Shown: positions 26,933 to 34,924 of the stretch, in pieces | How the letters are laid out: each line of letters starts with the position of its first letter | How positions within the stretch are numbered: the first letter of the stretch is position 1 | NCBI RefSeq assembly: GCF_904848625.1 | Contig: NZ_CAJHCP010000009.1 | Span: 186,001-250,000, forward strand | Length of the DNA: 64,000 nucleotides | Source: Paraburkholderia metrosideri | Lineage (GTDB): Bacteria; Pseudomonadota; Gammaproteobacteria; Burkholderiales; Burkholderiaceae | Direction: 5' to 3' | The notes under the pieces: generated by a model | Database searches by the model: none | What the model was told of the DNA's origin: nothing | The model's input: the letters and a program-made list of their open reading frames with translations, nothing else | Position numbers and translations under genes: made by a program

Positions 26933-26991
26933 ATTGGCCTCGAGGTATTTGTTCGAACGGCGCTTACCGTTCCGTGGCGGACGGCTGGCCT

Positions 26992-27264
26992 TTATAGCGC
27001 CGTAGCCTGCACCTTGCCGTCGATGATGTCTTTGCCAAACTTCATCGCAAGATCTATCGCGTCATCGAAGCTGGCGGGACTCACCGTCTCGAAGACTGTC
27101 GCGTAGCGCCGCGCGTCTGCGTCGTTCGGCGGAACGGTGTCGATTCGCACCACCGAAGAAAAGCGCCGCGCGCCCTTCGCATACGGATCGCCGAAGGGCG
27201 GAAATTGCTGGCGGGCGTAGGCACGTAACTCGTGTCCGTTGTATGTCGCGGTGGGGATGATCAT
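26992..27264 (-). CDS. Hypothetical 90-residue protein in the stress block
   Basis: A small soluble protein beginning MIIPTATYNGHELRAYARQQ. AAGGAG nine bases before ATG 27264 decides the start; upstream ATG codons at 27282 and 27339 have no such site. It has no signal peptide or membrane helix and no cysteines. Composition is natural and coding-like, and similar small proteins appear as conserved hypotheticals in Burkholderiales. It is divergent from the glutamate decarboxylase gene, with palindrome site B between them, so it may belong to the same regulon. The function is unknown. Confidence 0.7.
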   Translation of the reverse strand: MIIPTATYNGHELRAYARQQFPPFGDPYAKGARRFSSVVRIDTVPPNDADARRYATVFETVSPASFDDAIDLAMKFGKDIIDGKVQATAL

Positions 27265-27417
27265 GATGACGTACTCCTTCATAAACGATATGTTCCGCTG
27301 TTCCCGGACCGGATAACGATGGCATAACGGCCAATGCAAAGCAGCGTAGTGAGTGACACCACCTTGCGCTCAATAGCGGTGTAATGCAATCAACAGATTG
27401 CTTCAATTGCCGCAGTG

Positions 27418-27435
27418 CGGTACGGCACCGTACCG
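27418..27435 (+). promoter_or_regulatory. Stress-block palindrome, site B
   Basis: CGGTACGGCACCGTACCG is a perfect 8+8 inverted repeat around CA, again followed by ACTT. It stands 126 bp upstream of the glutamate decarboxylase ATG and 153 bp from the divergent small gene's ATG. It is the best-formed of the four sites. Confidence 0.65.
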
Positions 27436-27561
27436 ACTTCGTTTGACCCGTCGTGCATCGTGGCGATGGAAGTTCTCCCGTCTGCGCAATCTCGCCACTC
27501 CACTCGCTCAGGTGTTCGCTCGCGAATACGCCTCGCTATTTCACATTCGGAGTATCACGCT

Positions 27562-28947
27562 ATGACATTTCTCAAGTCACCACCATCCTCGCCCGATGCC
27601 GTCGCCGACGAATACGCCGCGACGATCTCGGGTTCTTCGCTGCCTAAATACCGGATTCCGGAGGCATCATCTGATCGCCGGGCCGTATTCGATCTGGTGC
27701 GCGATGAATTGTTCATGGACGGCAATTCGCGGCAGAACGTCGCGACGTTCTGCACCACCTATGCCGACGACGAAGTTCGCCGGCTGATGGATCTGTCGAT
27801 CGACAAGAACATGATCGACAAGGATGAGTATCCGCAAACCGCAGAGGTAGAAATGCGCTGCGTGCACATGCTCGCGGATCTGTGGCATGCCCCGAAGTCG
27901 TGGAAGACGACCGGTTGTTCGACCACGGGTTCGAGCGAAGCCTGCATGCTCGGCGGTCTCGCCCTGAAGTGGCAATGGAAGAAGCGCAGGGAGGCGCTAG
28001 GCAAGCCGACCGACAAGCCGAACTTCGTTTGCGGACCGGTGCAGGTGTGCTGGGCCAAGTTCGCCCGGTACTTCGACGTCGAGATGCGCCAGGTGCCGCT
28101 GAGTGGTGACGCGACCGGACTGCGCCCGGAAGATCTTGCCCAATACTGCGACGAGAACACCATCGGCGTTGTAGCCACGCTTGGCATCACGTTCACGTGC
28201 GTCTATGAGCCTGTGAAAGCGCTGGCGGGCGCGCTGGACGCGTTGCAAGCCAATGTCGGACTTGATATTCCGATTCACGTCGATGCGGCCAGCGGCGGCT
28301 TCGTCGCGCCGTTCATCCAACCCGAGCTTGAATGGGACTTCAGCGTGTCGCGCGTGAAGTCGATCAACGCTTCGGGTCATAAATACGGGCTCGCACCGCT
28401 CGGGGTTGGCTGGGTAGTGTGGCGCAGCACGCAGGACCTGCCTGATGAGCTGATTTTCCGGGTCGATTATCTGGGCGGCGACATGCCGACGTTTGCACTG
28501 AATTTCTCAAGACCGGCCGGGCAGATTATCGCGCAGTACTACATGCTGCTGCGTTTGGGCCGTGAAGGCTATCGGCATATCCAGCAGGAGTGTGCCGACA
28601 CGGCACAGGCGCTGGCCGATGGTCTGGCGAAGATCGACGCACTCGAGATGATCTATGACGGACGCGGCGCGTTGCCGGCTGTCTGCTACAAACTAAAGCA
28701 TCCGCAAACCGCAGGCTTCACGTTATTCGATCTATCCGATCGGGTCCGCATGCGCGGTTGGCAGATTGCCTCGTATGAACTGCCGGCGGGGCGAGAGGAC
28801 ACCATCGTGCAACGGGTGTTGATCCGACGTGGCGTGACCCGCGACATGGCGGCGATGCTCCTTGAGGACATCAAGCACGCCATCGCGCATCTGACGAAGA
28901 ATCCAGTGCCGCACTCGACCGCCGGCCCGACCTTCCATCACGATTGA
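27562..28947 (+). CDS. gadB: Glutamate decarboxylase
   Basis: A 461-residue PLP enzyme that converts glutamate to GABA and CO2, consuming a cytoplasmic proton. The N-terminal part (RIPEASSDRRAVFDLVRDEL, then FMDGNSRQNVATFC) matches GadA/GadB closely. The cofactor lysine is Lys274 in NASGHKYGLAPLG, and the catalytic-site segment IHVDAASGGFVAPF is intact. Length is close to the 466 residues of the Escherichia coli enzyme. CGGAG before ATG 27562 decides the start. The antiporter gene follows 27 bp downstream, forming a complete GAD acid-resistance pair. Site B lies upstream. Confidence 0.96.
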   Translation: MTFLKSPPSSPDAVADEYAATISGSSLPKYRIPEASSDRRAVFDLVRDELFMDGNSRQNVATFCTTYADDEVRRLMDLSIDKNMIDKDEYPQTAEVEMRCVHMLADLWHAPKSWKTTGCSTTGSSEACMLGGLALKWQWKKRREALGKPTDKPNFVCGPVQVCWAKFARYFDVEMRQVPLSGDATGLRPEDLAQYCDENTIGVVATLGITFTCVYEPVKALAGALDALQANVGLDIPIHVDAASGGFVAPFIQPELEWDFSVSRVKSINASGHKYGLAPLGVGWVVWRSTQDLPDELIFRVDYLGGDMPTFALNFSRPAGQIIAQYYMLLRLGREGYRHIQQECADTAQALADGLAKIDALEMIYDGRGALPAVCYKLKHPQTAGFTLFDLSDRVRMRGWQIASYELPAGREDTIVQRVLIRRGVTRDMAAMLLEDIKHAIAHLTKNPVPHSTAGPTFHHD

Positions 28948-28974
28948 TGCCGCCTCTGCACTGGAGCGCACAAA

Positions 28975-30504
28975 ATGAACGACACTGTTACTACCGCGAC
29001 AGCTTTACCGGCCGCGAATATCGTCAATGCCGCCAGGCGCGGCAAGTATCTGAGCGTCACATCGATCGGCCTGATGACGGCCGCAGCGGTAGTCACAAGC
29101 CTGCGTGGACTTCCTTTGCTGGCTAAGGAAGAGATGACGATGTTTGCCTATCTCGCGTTTACGGTCGTTTTCTATCTGATCCCAGCGTCGCTGATATCCG
29201 CAGAACTGGGCGGTGCTTTTGCCGACCGCCGCGGCGGTATCTATACGTGGGTCGCGCATGCGTTCGGCACACGCTGGGGCTTTCTCGCAATCTGGCTGCA
29301 GTGGATTCAGAACGTTGTCTGGTTTCCGGTCGCGTTGACCTTCGGGGCGGCGGCGCTCGCCTACACGGTTGGCCGGCCCGAGCTGGCGAAGAACGGCACC
29401 TACGTTGGGATCTTCTGCATCGTCGGATACTGGCTCGCGACGTGGGTCGTGCTGCAAGGTGTTGAAGTATTCGCGAAGATCGCCAACTGGACCTTTGTGA
29501 TCGGCACCATTGTGCCGGGCGTTGTTTTGCTGGCGCTGCTGGGCTATTGGATCAGCAGTGGCCATCCGCTTGGCTGGCAGCATCTGAACGATGCTGCGCT
29601 GTCCCAGGATGGACATGCCCGCTACTGGCCGGCGATTCACGGTTTCGGCACGATCTCGTTTCTTGCCGGAATCGTATTGCTGTTTGCCGGCGTGGAGGTA
29701 CAGGCGGTTCACGTGATCGACATGCGTAGCCCGAGCCGGGGTTATCCGGCGGCCATTGGACTGGGCGCGCTGATTTCGGTGCTGATCTTCGCACTCGGCG
29801 CGTTGCCGATTGCCGCGATCTTGCCCTACGAGAAGATCTCGCTGCAATCCGGTGTGTTCGACGCGTTTGCTGCCGTGCTTGTGGGCATCTGGCAGATGGG
29901 CTGGGCTGTGTCTGCGTTGTCGCTGCTGGTCGGCGTTGGCGCAATCAGTGGCGTGCTGGCGTGGCTCGGCAGTCCATCGCGCGGCTTGCTCGAGACTGCC
30001 TATGAGGGCGAGTTGCCGCCAATCCTTCAGGCTAAGAACAGCAAAGGGATGCCCACGCATATTCTGCTGGTTCAAGGTCTGATCGTGACCGTGATTTCAT
30101 GCTTCTACTTCGTGATCAAGGATGTATCGGTCGCGTTCTTTCTGATCTCTGCGATGACGATCGCGCTTTATCTGATCGCATACATGCTGATGTACGCGGC
30201 GGCGATCCGCTTGCGCTACTCCGCACGGACTTTGACGCGCCCCTTTAAAGTGCCGGGTGGTATGGCTGGCATGTGGCTGACTGCCGGAATCGGCTTTGCG
30301 GGGGTGCTATTTAGCTTTGCCGTTTCGTTCTTCCCGCCAGACCAGTTACCGGTCGGTTCGCCCTGGCTTTATACGGGACTGGTCGTTTTCGGCATCGTCG
30401 TGTTCGCGGGCATTCCGTTGATCATCCACCATGTTCGCCGCGCCGACTGGGCAACTGTGCATGATGCGCCGCTCGTTCATCCAAAGGTGCTGCCGGTGAA
30501 GTAA
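28975..30504 (+). CDS. gadC: Glutamate:GABA antiporter (APC family, GadC-like)
   Basis: A 509-residue transporter with about twelve helices, nearly the length of GadC. The TM1 region TSIGLMTAAAVVTSLRGLPL is the amino-acid-binding unwound helix of the family. The FADRRGGIYTWVAHAFG segment and the helix-8 region ending SPSRGLLETA are also family-like. It exports GABA and imports glutamate across the inner membrane, completing the acid-resistance cycle started by the decarboxylase encoded just upstream. It ends 18 bp from the stop of the convergent Nramp-like gene, without a visible terminator. Confidence 0.92.
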   Translation: MNDTVTTATALPAANIVNAARRGKYLSVTSIGLMTAAAVVTSLRGLPLLAKEEMTMFAYLAFTVVFYLIPASLISAELGGAFADRRGGIYTWVAHAFGTRWGFLAIWLQWIQNVVWFPVALTFGAAALAYTVGRPELAKNGTYVGIFCIVGYWLATWVVLQGVEVFAKIANWTFVIGTIVPGVVLLALLGYWISSGHPLGWQHLNDAALSQDGHARYWPAIHGFGTISFLAGIVLLFAGVEVQAVHVIDMRSPSRGYPAAIGLGALISVLIFALGALPIAAILPYEKISLQSGVFDAFAAVLVGIWQMGWAVSALSLLVGVGAISGVLAWLGSPSRGLLETAYEGELPPILQAKNSKGMPTHILLVQGLIVTVISCFYFVIKDVSVAFFLISAMTIALYLIAYMLMYAAAIRLRYSARTLTRPFKVPGGMAGMWLTAGIGFAGVLFSFAVSFFPPDQLPVGSPWLYTGLVVFGIVVFAGIPLIIHHVRRADWATVHDAPLVHPKVLPVK

Positions 30505-30522
30505 CAGCGCGCACAGTAACCC

Positions 30523-31812
30523 TCATGTGAACCAGCTGACCCCCATCGCGACGACGGTAGCGGCCATCACACCGGTCGCTACCCAACCGAGAATGCGTAG
30601 CACCGGCGGCAGCGTGAAACCCGCCATGATGCGCGTACGCATCGAGAGGTGCATCATGACGATCATCACGGGGACCGCGACGACACCGTTGAGAACAGCA
30701 CTCCAATAGAGCGCCTTGACCGGATCGATTGACGTGAAATTCAGGCCGACGCCAACTGCCGTCGCCACGGCGATCACCGCGTAGAACGCCTTTGCCTGCA
30801 ATGGCAGCCGCGCGAGACCTACCCGCCACGCGAACAGTTCGCCCACCGCATACGCCGCCGAACCGGCCAGCACGGGCAATGTCAGCAAGCCGGTGCCGAT
30901 GATGCCGGAGGCGAACACAAGGAACGTAAATGGACCCGCGATGGCGCGCAGTGCTTCCGCGGCCTGTGCCGAGGTCTGGATATTGACGAGTCCGTGCGCG
31001 TGCAAGGTCGTCGCTGTTGTCACCACGATGAAGAACGCGATGACATTCGAGAGCGCCATGCCAAGGTAGGTATCAATGCGGATTCGCGTGAATTCCGCGG
31101 GCGCTTCCCACGGCGCGTGGGTCAACGGATGTGCGCCAGGCCTCTCCTGTTCGTCTTCGACTTCCTGCTCTGCCTGCCAGAAAAACAGATAAGGGCTGAT
31201 GGTCGTACCCATGACCGCGACGATTGCGACGAGATAATCAGGTTTGACGGATAGCGCCGGCCAAACTACTGCCCAGCCGACTTGAGCCCACGGCACTTTA
31301 ACGACAAATGCGCAGATCACGTAGCTGAACAGCGACAGGCATAGCCATTTCAGAACCGACACATAGCGCGCATAGCGGGTGAACACTTCCAGTACCACCG
31401 ACAGCAGGCCAAAACCGCACACATAGAGTAACGCCGGACCTGAAATCAACAGCTTGAGGGCTGCGCCCATGGCGCCGAGGTCTGCACCCAGGTTGATAAT
31501 GTTCGCGATCAGTAGCAGCCCCACTATGCTGGTCGACAACCAGCGCGGATAGTACTCACGCAGGTTGCCTGCGATGCCGCTGCCGGTGACGCGTCCGATG
31601 CGTGCGCTGATCTCCTGGATCGCGGCCATCAATGGGTAGCTAAATAACAGTGTCCAGGCAAGGCCATACCCAAACTGCGCGCCGACCTGGGAGTACGTTG
31701 CGATACCGCTTGGATCGTCGTCCGATGCACCGGTGATGAGGCCAGGCCCCATCACCTGCAGGAGTTTTGGACGAGGTGGCAGCTGGACCGGATCGTGGCT
31801 GAGCGTGTTCAT
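30523..31812 (-). CDS. Nramp-related transporter lacking canonical metal-binding residues
   Basis: A 429-residue LeuT-fold membrane protein of the Nramp superfamily with about eleven helices. In canonical Mn/Fe transporters TM1 carries DPGN and TM6 carries MPH. Here TM1 reads DDDPSGIATYSQ (residues 31-42), so Asn is replaced by Gly. TM6 reads VMGTTISPYLFFWQ (about residues 200-213), so the metal-ligating Met and the proton-path His are missing. A different substrate than Mn2+/Fe2+ is therefore likely; magnesium-transporting Nramp relatives are one precedent. It faces the gad pair tail-to-tail. Confidence 0.85.
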   Translation of the reverse strand: MNTLSHDPVQLPPRPKLLQVMGPGLITGASDDDPSGIATYSQVGAQFGYGLAWTLLFSYPLMAAIQEISARIGRVTGSGIAGNLREYYPRWLSTSIVGLLLIANIINLGADLGAMGAALKLLISGPALLYVCGFGLLSVVLEVFTRYARYVSVLKWLCLSLFSYVICAFVVKVPWAQVGWAVVWPALSVKPDYLVAIVAVMGTTISPYLFFWQAEQEVEDEQERPGAHPLTHAPWEAPAEFTRIRIDTYLGMALSNVIAFFIVVTTATTLHAHGLVNIQTSAQAAEALRAIAGPFTFLVFASGIIGTGLLTLPVLAGSAAYAVGELFAWRVGLARLPLQAKAFYAVIAVATAVGVGLNFTSIDPVKALYWSAVLNGVVAVPVMIVMMHLSMRTRIMAGFTLPPVLRILGWVATGVMAATVVAMGVSWFT

Positions 31813-31847
31813 GAGCGGGACGTTCCTCGTGGCTGGCGAGCGCCGTA

Positions 31848-31982
31848 TTACGCAGTTTCTGGTGTGGCGGGTTCGGTCGGCGTGACTACACTGAAATTCT
31901 TCATGTCGAAACCACTGTCTGTCAGCTTGCGCACGGCGGCATCGGTCTTGTGGTGATCATCGAAGACCGTAATTACAACGTT
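31848..31982 (-). pseudogene. Start-less remnant of a small stress-protein domain
   Basis: The minus frame encodes NVVITVFDDHHKTDAAVRKL, then TDSGFDMKNFSVVTP and a stop at 31848. The pattern V(I/A)VFDxHxxAExAVxxLxxxGFDMKxxSVV is the N-terminal unit of small proteins found beside stress or magnesium genes in many proteobacteria. No ATG, GTG or TTG is in frame directly upstream, so it cannot be translated as it stands. It lies between the Nramp-like gene and the small gene at 32072. Confidence 0.5.
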
Positions 31983-32071
31983 ATAAGGAGTCGTGCGAGT
32001 GGTCCTTGAAAAGATGAAAGGCGCGCGAACCTGTGTGCCTTCACGGTGAAATTTGAAACTGTGGCCGCGTG

Positions 32072-32371
32072 CTATTTCAGATTGCTGAGTTCAGCACGCG
32101 CAAGCGTCTCAACGTACTCCCATGCGACGTCTTCGCGCTCGAATAACGTATCAACTTTGACGAGATCGGTACCTTTTGACGCGCCCTTGGCGACGATGTA
32201 CACGCTCGCCACCCAACCATCGGCAATATGACTTTTGACGCTCATATGAGCGTCGTGCGTACTGCTTGAGACGATTCTGTCCACCATGGCGTCACCTGTC
32301 AGTTTGAACCACATCCACGCGGCTTCACGCGCCGCCTCGGTCAGCGCCGACTCGCCCGGAGGCATGGGCAT
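32072..32371 (-). CDS. Hypothetical 99-residue protein overlapping the PRC-barrel gene
   Basis: Begins MPMPPGESALTEAAREAAWM and ends EYVETLARAELSNLK. It is soluble, Trp-containing and without signal peptide. The start region overlaps the end of the PRC-barrel gene by 47 bp, so the two are translationally linked; ATG 32365 is an alternative start. Composition and good coding bias favour a real gene. The family is not recognised. It belongs by position to the stress block. Confidence 0.65.
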   Translation of the reverse strand: MPMPPGESALTEAAREAAWMWFKLTGDAMVDRIVSSSTHDAHMSVKSHIADGWVASVYIVAKGASKGTDLVKVDTLFEREDVAWEYVETLARAELSNLK

Positions 32372-33146
32372 CCGGGCCAGTCCCGTGTTTGTCGTAAAAC
32401 CGCTGCAATGCCTCTTCATAACCCCGCTCGATCGGCATCGAGTCGTCATAAGCGGGGCTGTTCTTGATCACGTCGCGAGTCAATGTCGTCGATACCTTCG
32501 AATCAAACCAGTCGACTTCGTTAATCCAGTGAATCGCGATCAGCACAGTTTTGCCGCCGGGCCACCAGTTGTGCGTCTCCACGACCAGGTAGCGAATCGC
32601 CCAGTTGGTATCGTCGTAAATGAAATCTGATACGTGGCCAATGCTGCCATCGGATGTTTTGAGGTGGTAGCCCTTGACCTCGTTGGTGCTGCGTAGATGA
32701 ACGTCGGGTTGCGGTTCATCCATATCGAGGGTTGGCATCGACGGCTCTTCTGGCAGCAGGTCCGCCGGCATGCCCGTCGGGTCATAGGCCGGATAGGCCC
32801 CCATGCCCCAAAGGTTAGGACCGCCCCAGTACGTCGGATAGTTGTAGTAGCGCAGATATTCGACCTCGTGCTGTCGCGATACGGGCTTGTGTGCGTCCAG
32901 CAGGGGGCTATTCCTCACTTGCTGCCGGGAAAGGTCGACATGCACGACACTCGACCCGGGATCGGTGTGTTTCACCGAATACGGTGAGACCAACACTCGC
33001 CTGTCGTTGAGCCAAGTGCCTGTTTCGACCACCAGATAGCGCACGCCCCAGGACTCATCATCGAAATAGGCCTGACTGACTGTGCCGATGTCGCCGTCTA
33101 CCGCGCGAACCGTGCTTCCGCGCAAATCTCGTACGCTTCGCAACAT
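32325..33146 (-). CDS. Double PRC-barrel domain protein
   Basis: A 273-residue soluble protein with two PRC-barrel domains. The first begins LRSVRDLRGSTVRAVDGDIG and contains WGVRYLVVETGTWL. The second begins LRSTNEVKGYHLKTSDGSIG and contains WAIRYLVVETHNWW. The repeated strand pattern (GxVxDxxxDDxxWxIRYLVVETxxW) is diagnostic. These barrels usually mediate protein-protein contacts and are common in stress loci. ATG 33146 opens the first barrel; 15 in-frame codons further upstream look non-coding. Palindrome site C is about 200 bp upstream of its start. Confidence 0.9.
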   Translation of the reverse strand: MLRSVRDLRGSTVRAVDGDIGTVSQAYFDDESWGVRYLVVETGTWLNDRRVLVSPYSVKHTDPGSSVVHVDLSRQQVRNSPLLDAHKPVSRQHEVEYLRYYNYPTYWGGPNLWGMGAYPAYDPTGMPADLLPEEPSMPTLDMDEPQPDVHLRSTNEVKGYHLKTSDGSIGHVSDFIYDDTNWAIRYLVVETHNWWPGGKTVLIAIHWINEVDWFDSKVSTTLTRDVIKNSPAYDDSMPIERGYEEALQRFYDKHGTGPDAHASGRVGADRGGA

Positions 33147-33347
33147 GATTTCTCCAAACTGGGTGCCGATGAAGCGCGCAGCACGCGGCATTGCGGCTCG
33201 TTCTGGAAGAGGAGCAGCGCAACCTCAGGGTGCCGCGCCGGGTGCCAGTAGCGATCCGGGCGTGCTCAGGCGAAGGTTTATCCGCGCATGATTGCCTCGC
33301 CGCTGCCCGGCGGTAGAAACCACGTTACGCGCACGCGCGGGAGGATG

Positions 33348-33365
33348 CGGTACGACAACGTACAG
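33348..33365. promoter_or_regulatory. Stress-block palindrome, site C (degenerate)
   Basis: CGGTACGACAACGTACAG keeps the two TACG/CGTA cores of sites A and B, with two arm mismatches. It lies between the divergent PRC-barrel and kinase genes and could serve either. Confidence 0.4.
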
Positions 33366-33515
33366 ACGTCCCTTTATCTTCAAAGACACAATCCGTACTG
33401 GTCGCCAGCGGGACTTTTTGAAAGGTGCCCGTCAGGCCGGCGACGCTTTGCCCAAATCAATGAAATGCTTCACGATTTGAAAGGCGTCTGCGTGAGTTCG
33501 GTCTTTTTTTCTGGT

Positions 33516-33533
33516 CCGAACGCTACCGTACGG
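33516..33533 (+). promoter_or_regulatory. Stress-block palindrome, site D
   Basis: CCGAACGCTACCGTACGG followed by ACTT. It is identical to site A at 19 of 22 aligned positions, including the central GCTACCGTAC and the trailing GACTT. It is about 200 bp upstream of the histidine kinase start. Confidence 0.5.
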
Positions 33534-33733
33534 ACTTGCCGGGGCGACAACTGCGATGTTGTAGCGTCCGGCCCGCCTCGTTCGCCACTTCCTGTCTTGC
33601 TTGCGAGGCGGGAAGGGGTAATCGCGCGATGCTGGTTATAACGCGAGCAGCCCTGCTGCCTTCAAGTGCCCGTCCAGCAAGCGCCACCCACCGACCCTTC
33701 GCTACCCAACGCGGTATGAAATGGGGCTCAAGA

Positions 33734-34633
33734 ATGCCTGCGTATCTCGCGTCCGCCGAGTCCCTTCCGGTCGGCTCCGCCGTGAGTTTTGTCGTCGTGA
33801 CGGAAGCAATGATGGAGCGTAGTTGCCGGGCCGCTCCGGATGATTCTTTGGACGAAGCGCGCACGAAGATTCAACGCGCCGAAGCGCCACCCATCAGCAG
33901 CCGGATCCTGGCGGTCGTGGCGCACGAGTTACGCGGCCCGTTGACCCCGTTGCGTATGGCGAGTCAGTTGATCCGCGGCGCGTCGGCCGAATGCCCCGAA
34001 ATCGTCAGGTTGACCGAGATGATCGACCGGCAGGTGAACGGGCTCGAACGACTGGCGCAAGACCTGATGGATGCGACCCGTGTCGAGCAGGAAGCACTTC
34101 GCCTCAACCGGGCCAACATCGAGATCAATGCCCTGCTGGCCGACACCTGCGAGGTGACGGTAGCAGCTGCCGCCGCCAAACATCAAACTTTTATTGCGTC
34201 GATGCCGGACGGGATGTTGCGCGTTGACGGAGATCCCTCCCGTTTGACACAGGCTGTCAGCAACCTGCTGCACAATGCGGTGAAATACACGCAGGCGCAC
34301 GGCAATATCCGTCTGGGTGTTTTTGTCGAAGGCAATGAACTCGTCATTAAAATCGATGACGACGGTGCGGGGATTTCATCCAGCCTGCTCCCGCATATAT
34401 TCGACTTGTTCGCGCAATCCAGCAGAGCGATTTCTGCCAGTGCAGGTGGCCTCGGCATTGGTCTGGCCGTTGTGAAGGCCATTGCTGAATCGCATGGGGG
34501 CACGGTTTCGGGGGCCAGCGCCGGGCCCGGGAAGGGCAGCGAGTTCACGCTCAAGCTGCCGATCGTCACGTCCACCAACGTTCCTTGCGGCAGCGTAGTA
34601 AAACGGGCAGTTGCCGCCGAGTCATTGCGCTGA
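33734..34633 (+). CDS. Soluble sensor histidine kinase
   Basis: About 299 residues with a kinase core. The phosphoacceptor box is VVAHELRGPLTPLRMASQLI with His64. The N box NLLHNAVKYT, the D/F boxes IDDDGAGISSSLLPHIFDLF and the glycine-rich G2 box GLGIGLAVVKAIAESHGG are complete. There is no membrane helix and no PAS or receiver domain, so the input must come through the short N-terminal region or a partner. The start is uncertain: ATG 33734 has GGGG upstream, but 33716 and 33810 are possible. No response regulator gene is adjacent; a Crp/Fnr gene follows 291 bp downstream. A promoter-side palindrome (site D) suggests membership of the block's regulon. Confidence 0.85.
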   Translation: MPAYLASAESLPVGSAVSFVVVTEAMMERSCRAAPDDSLDEARTKIQRAEAPPISSRILAVVAHELRGPLTPLRMASQLIRGASAECPEIVRLTEMIDRQVNGLERLAQDLMDATRVEQEALRLNRANIEINALLADTCEVTVAAAAAKHQTFIASMPDGMLRVDGDPSRLTQAVSNLLHNAVKYTQAHGNIRLGVFVEGNELVIKIDDDGAGISSSLLPHIFDLFAQSSRAISASAGGLGIGLAVVKAIAESHGGTVSGASAGPGKGSEFTLKLPIVTSTNVPCGSVVKRAVAAESLR

Positions 34634-34924
34634 GTCGGAAAGACGCATCGCGCAATGATTTTCGAAGTTCGAGTGATCCACACGGACCGGTATAGCGCAA
34701 CGCGAAGTCGTACCAGCATGCGGAGCGGCGTCACAATCGTCGACGCGACTTATAATCTAAAAAGTGTCCCCCAGATTTGAGTGGCGCAACGATTGTGCGT
34801 ACGCGATACGCAGCGGCACAGGCCGCGATGGCGTTGGAGCATTCCCTCCTTCTATCGATATTTACCCGTCTGGAAATCGTCGGCGAAAGCGGCGCGGTTC
34901 CGGGCGAGTTGCGGAGCGTGCGCC
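34634..34924. other. Intergenic, kinase to Crp/Fnr gene
   Basis: About 290 bp with no recognisable gene. The patch TTATAATCTAAAA at about 34750 is A/T-rich and may be the promoter of the Crp/Fnr gene. Confidence 0.4.

Larger units (their letters stand above)
33147..33733. promoter_or_regulatory. Divergent promoter region with two palindrome sites
   Basis: A 587-bp gap between the PRC-barrel gene (minus) and the histidine kinase gene (plus). It holds sites C (33348-33365) and D (33516-33533). Open frames inside it have no domain resemblance. A short inverted repeat GTTCGG...CCGAAC flanks a run of T at about 33496-33521. Confidence 0.5.

Noticed and set aside
29005-30075. Minus-strand open frame of 356 codons inside the GABA antiporter gene
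   Set aside because: It is antisense to a well-supported twelve-helix transporter. Its product is a Gln/Arg-rich shadow with no domain. Long antisense frames are expected at this G/C content.
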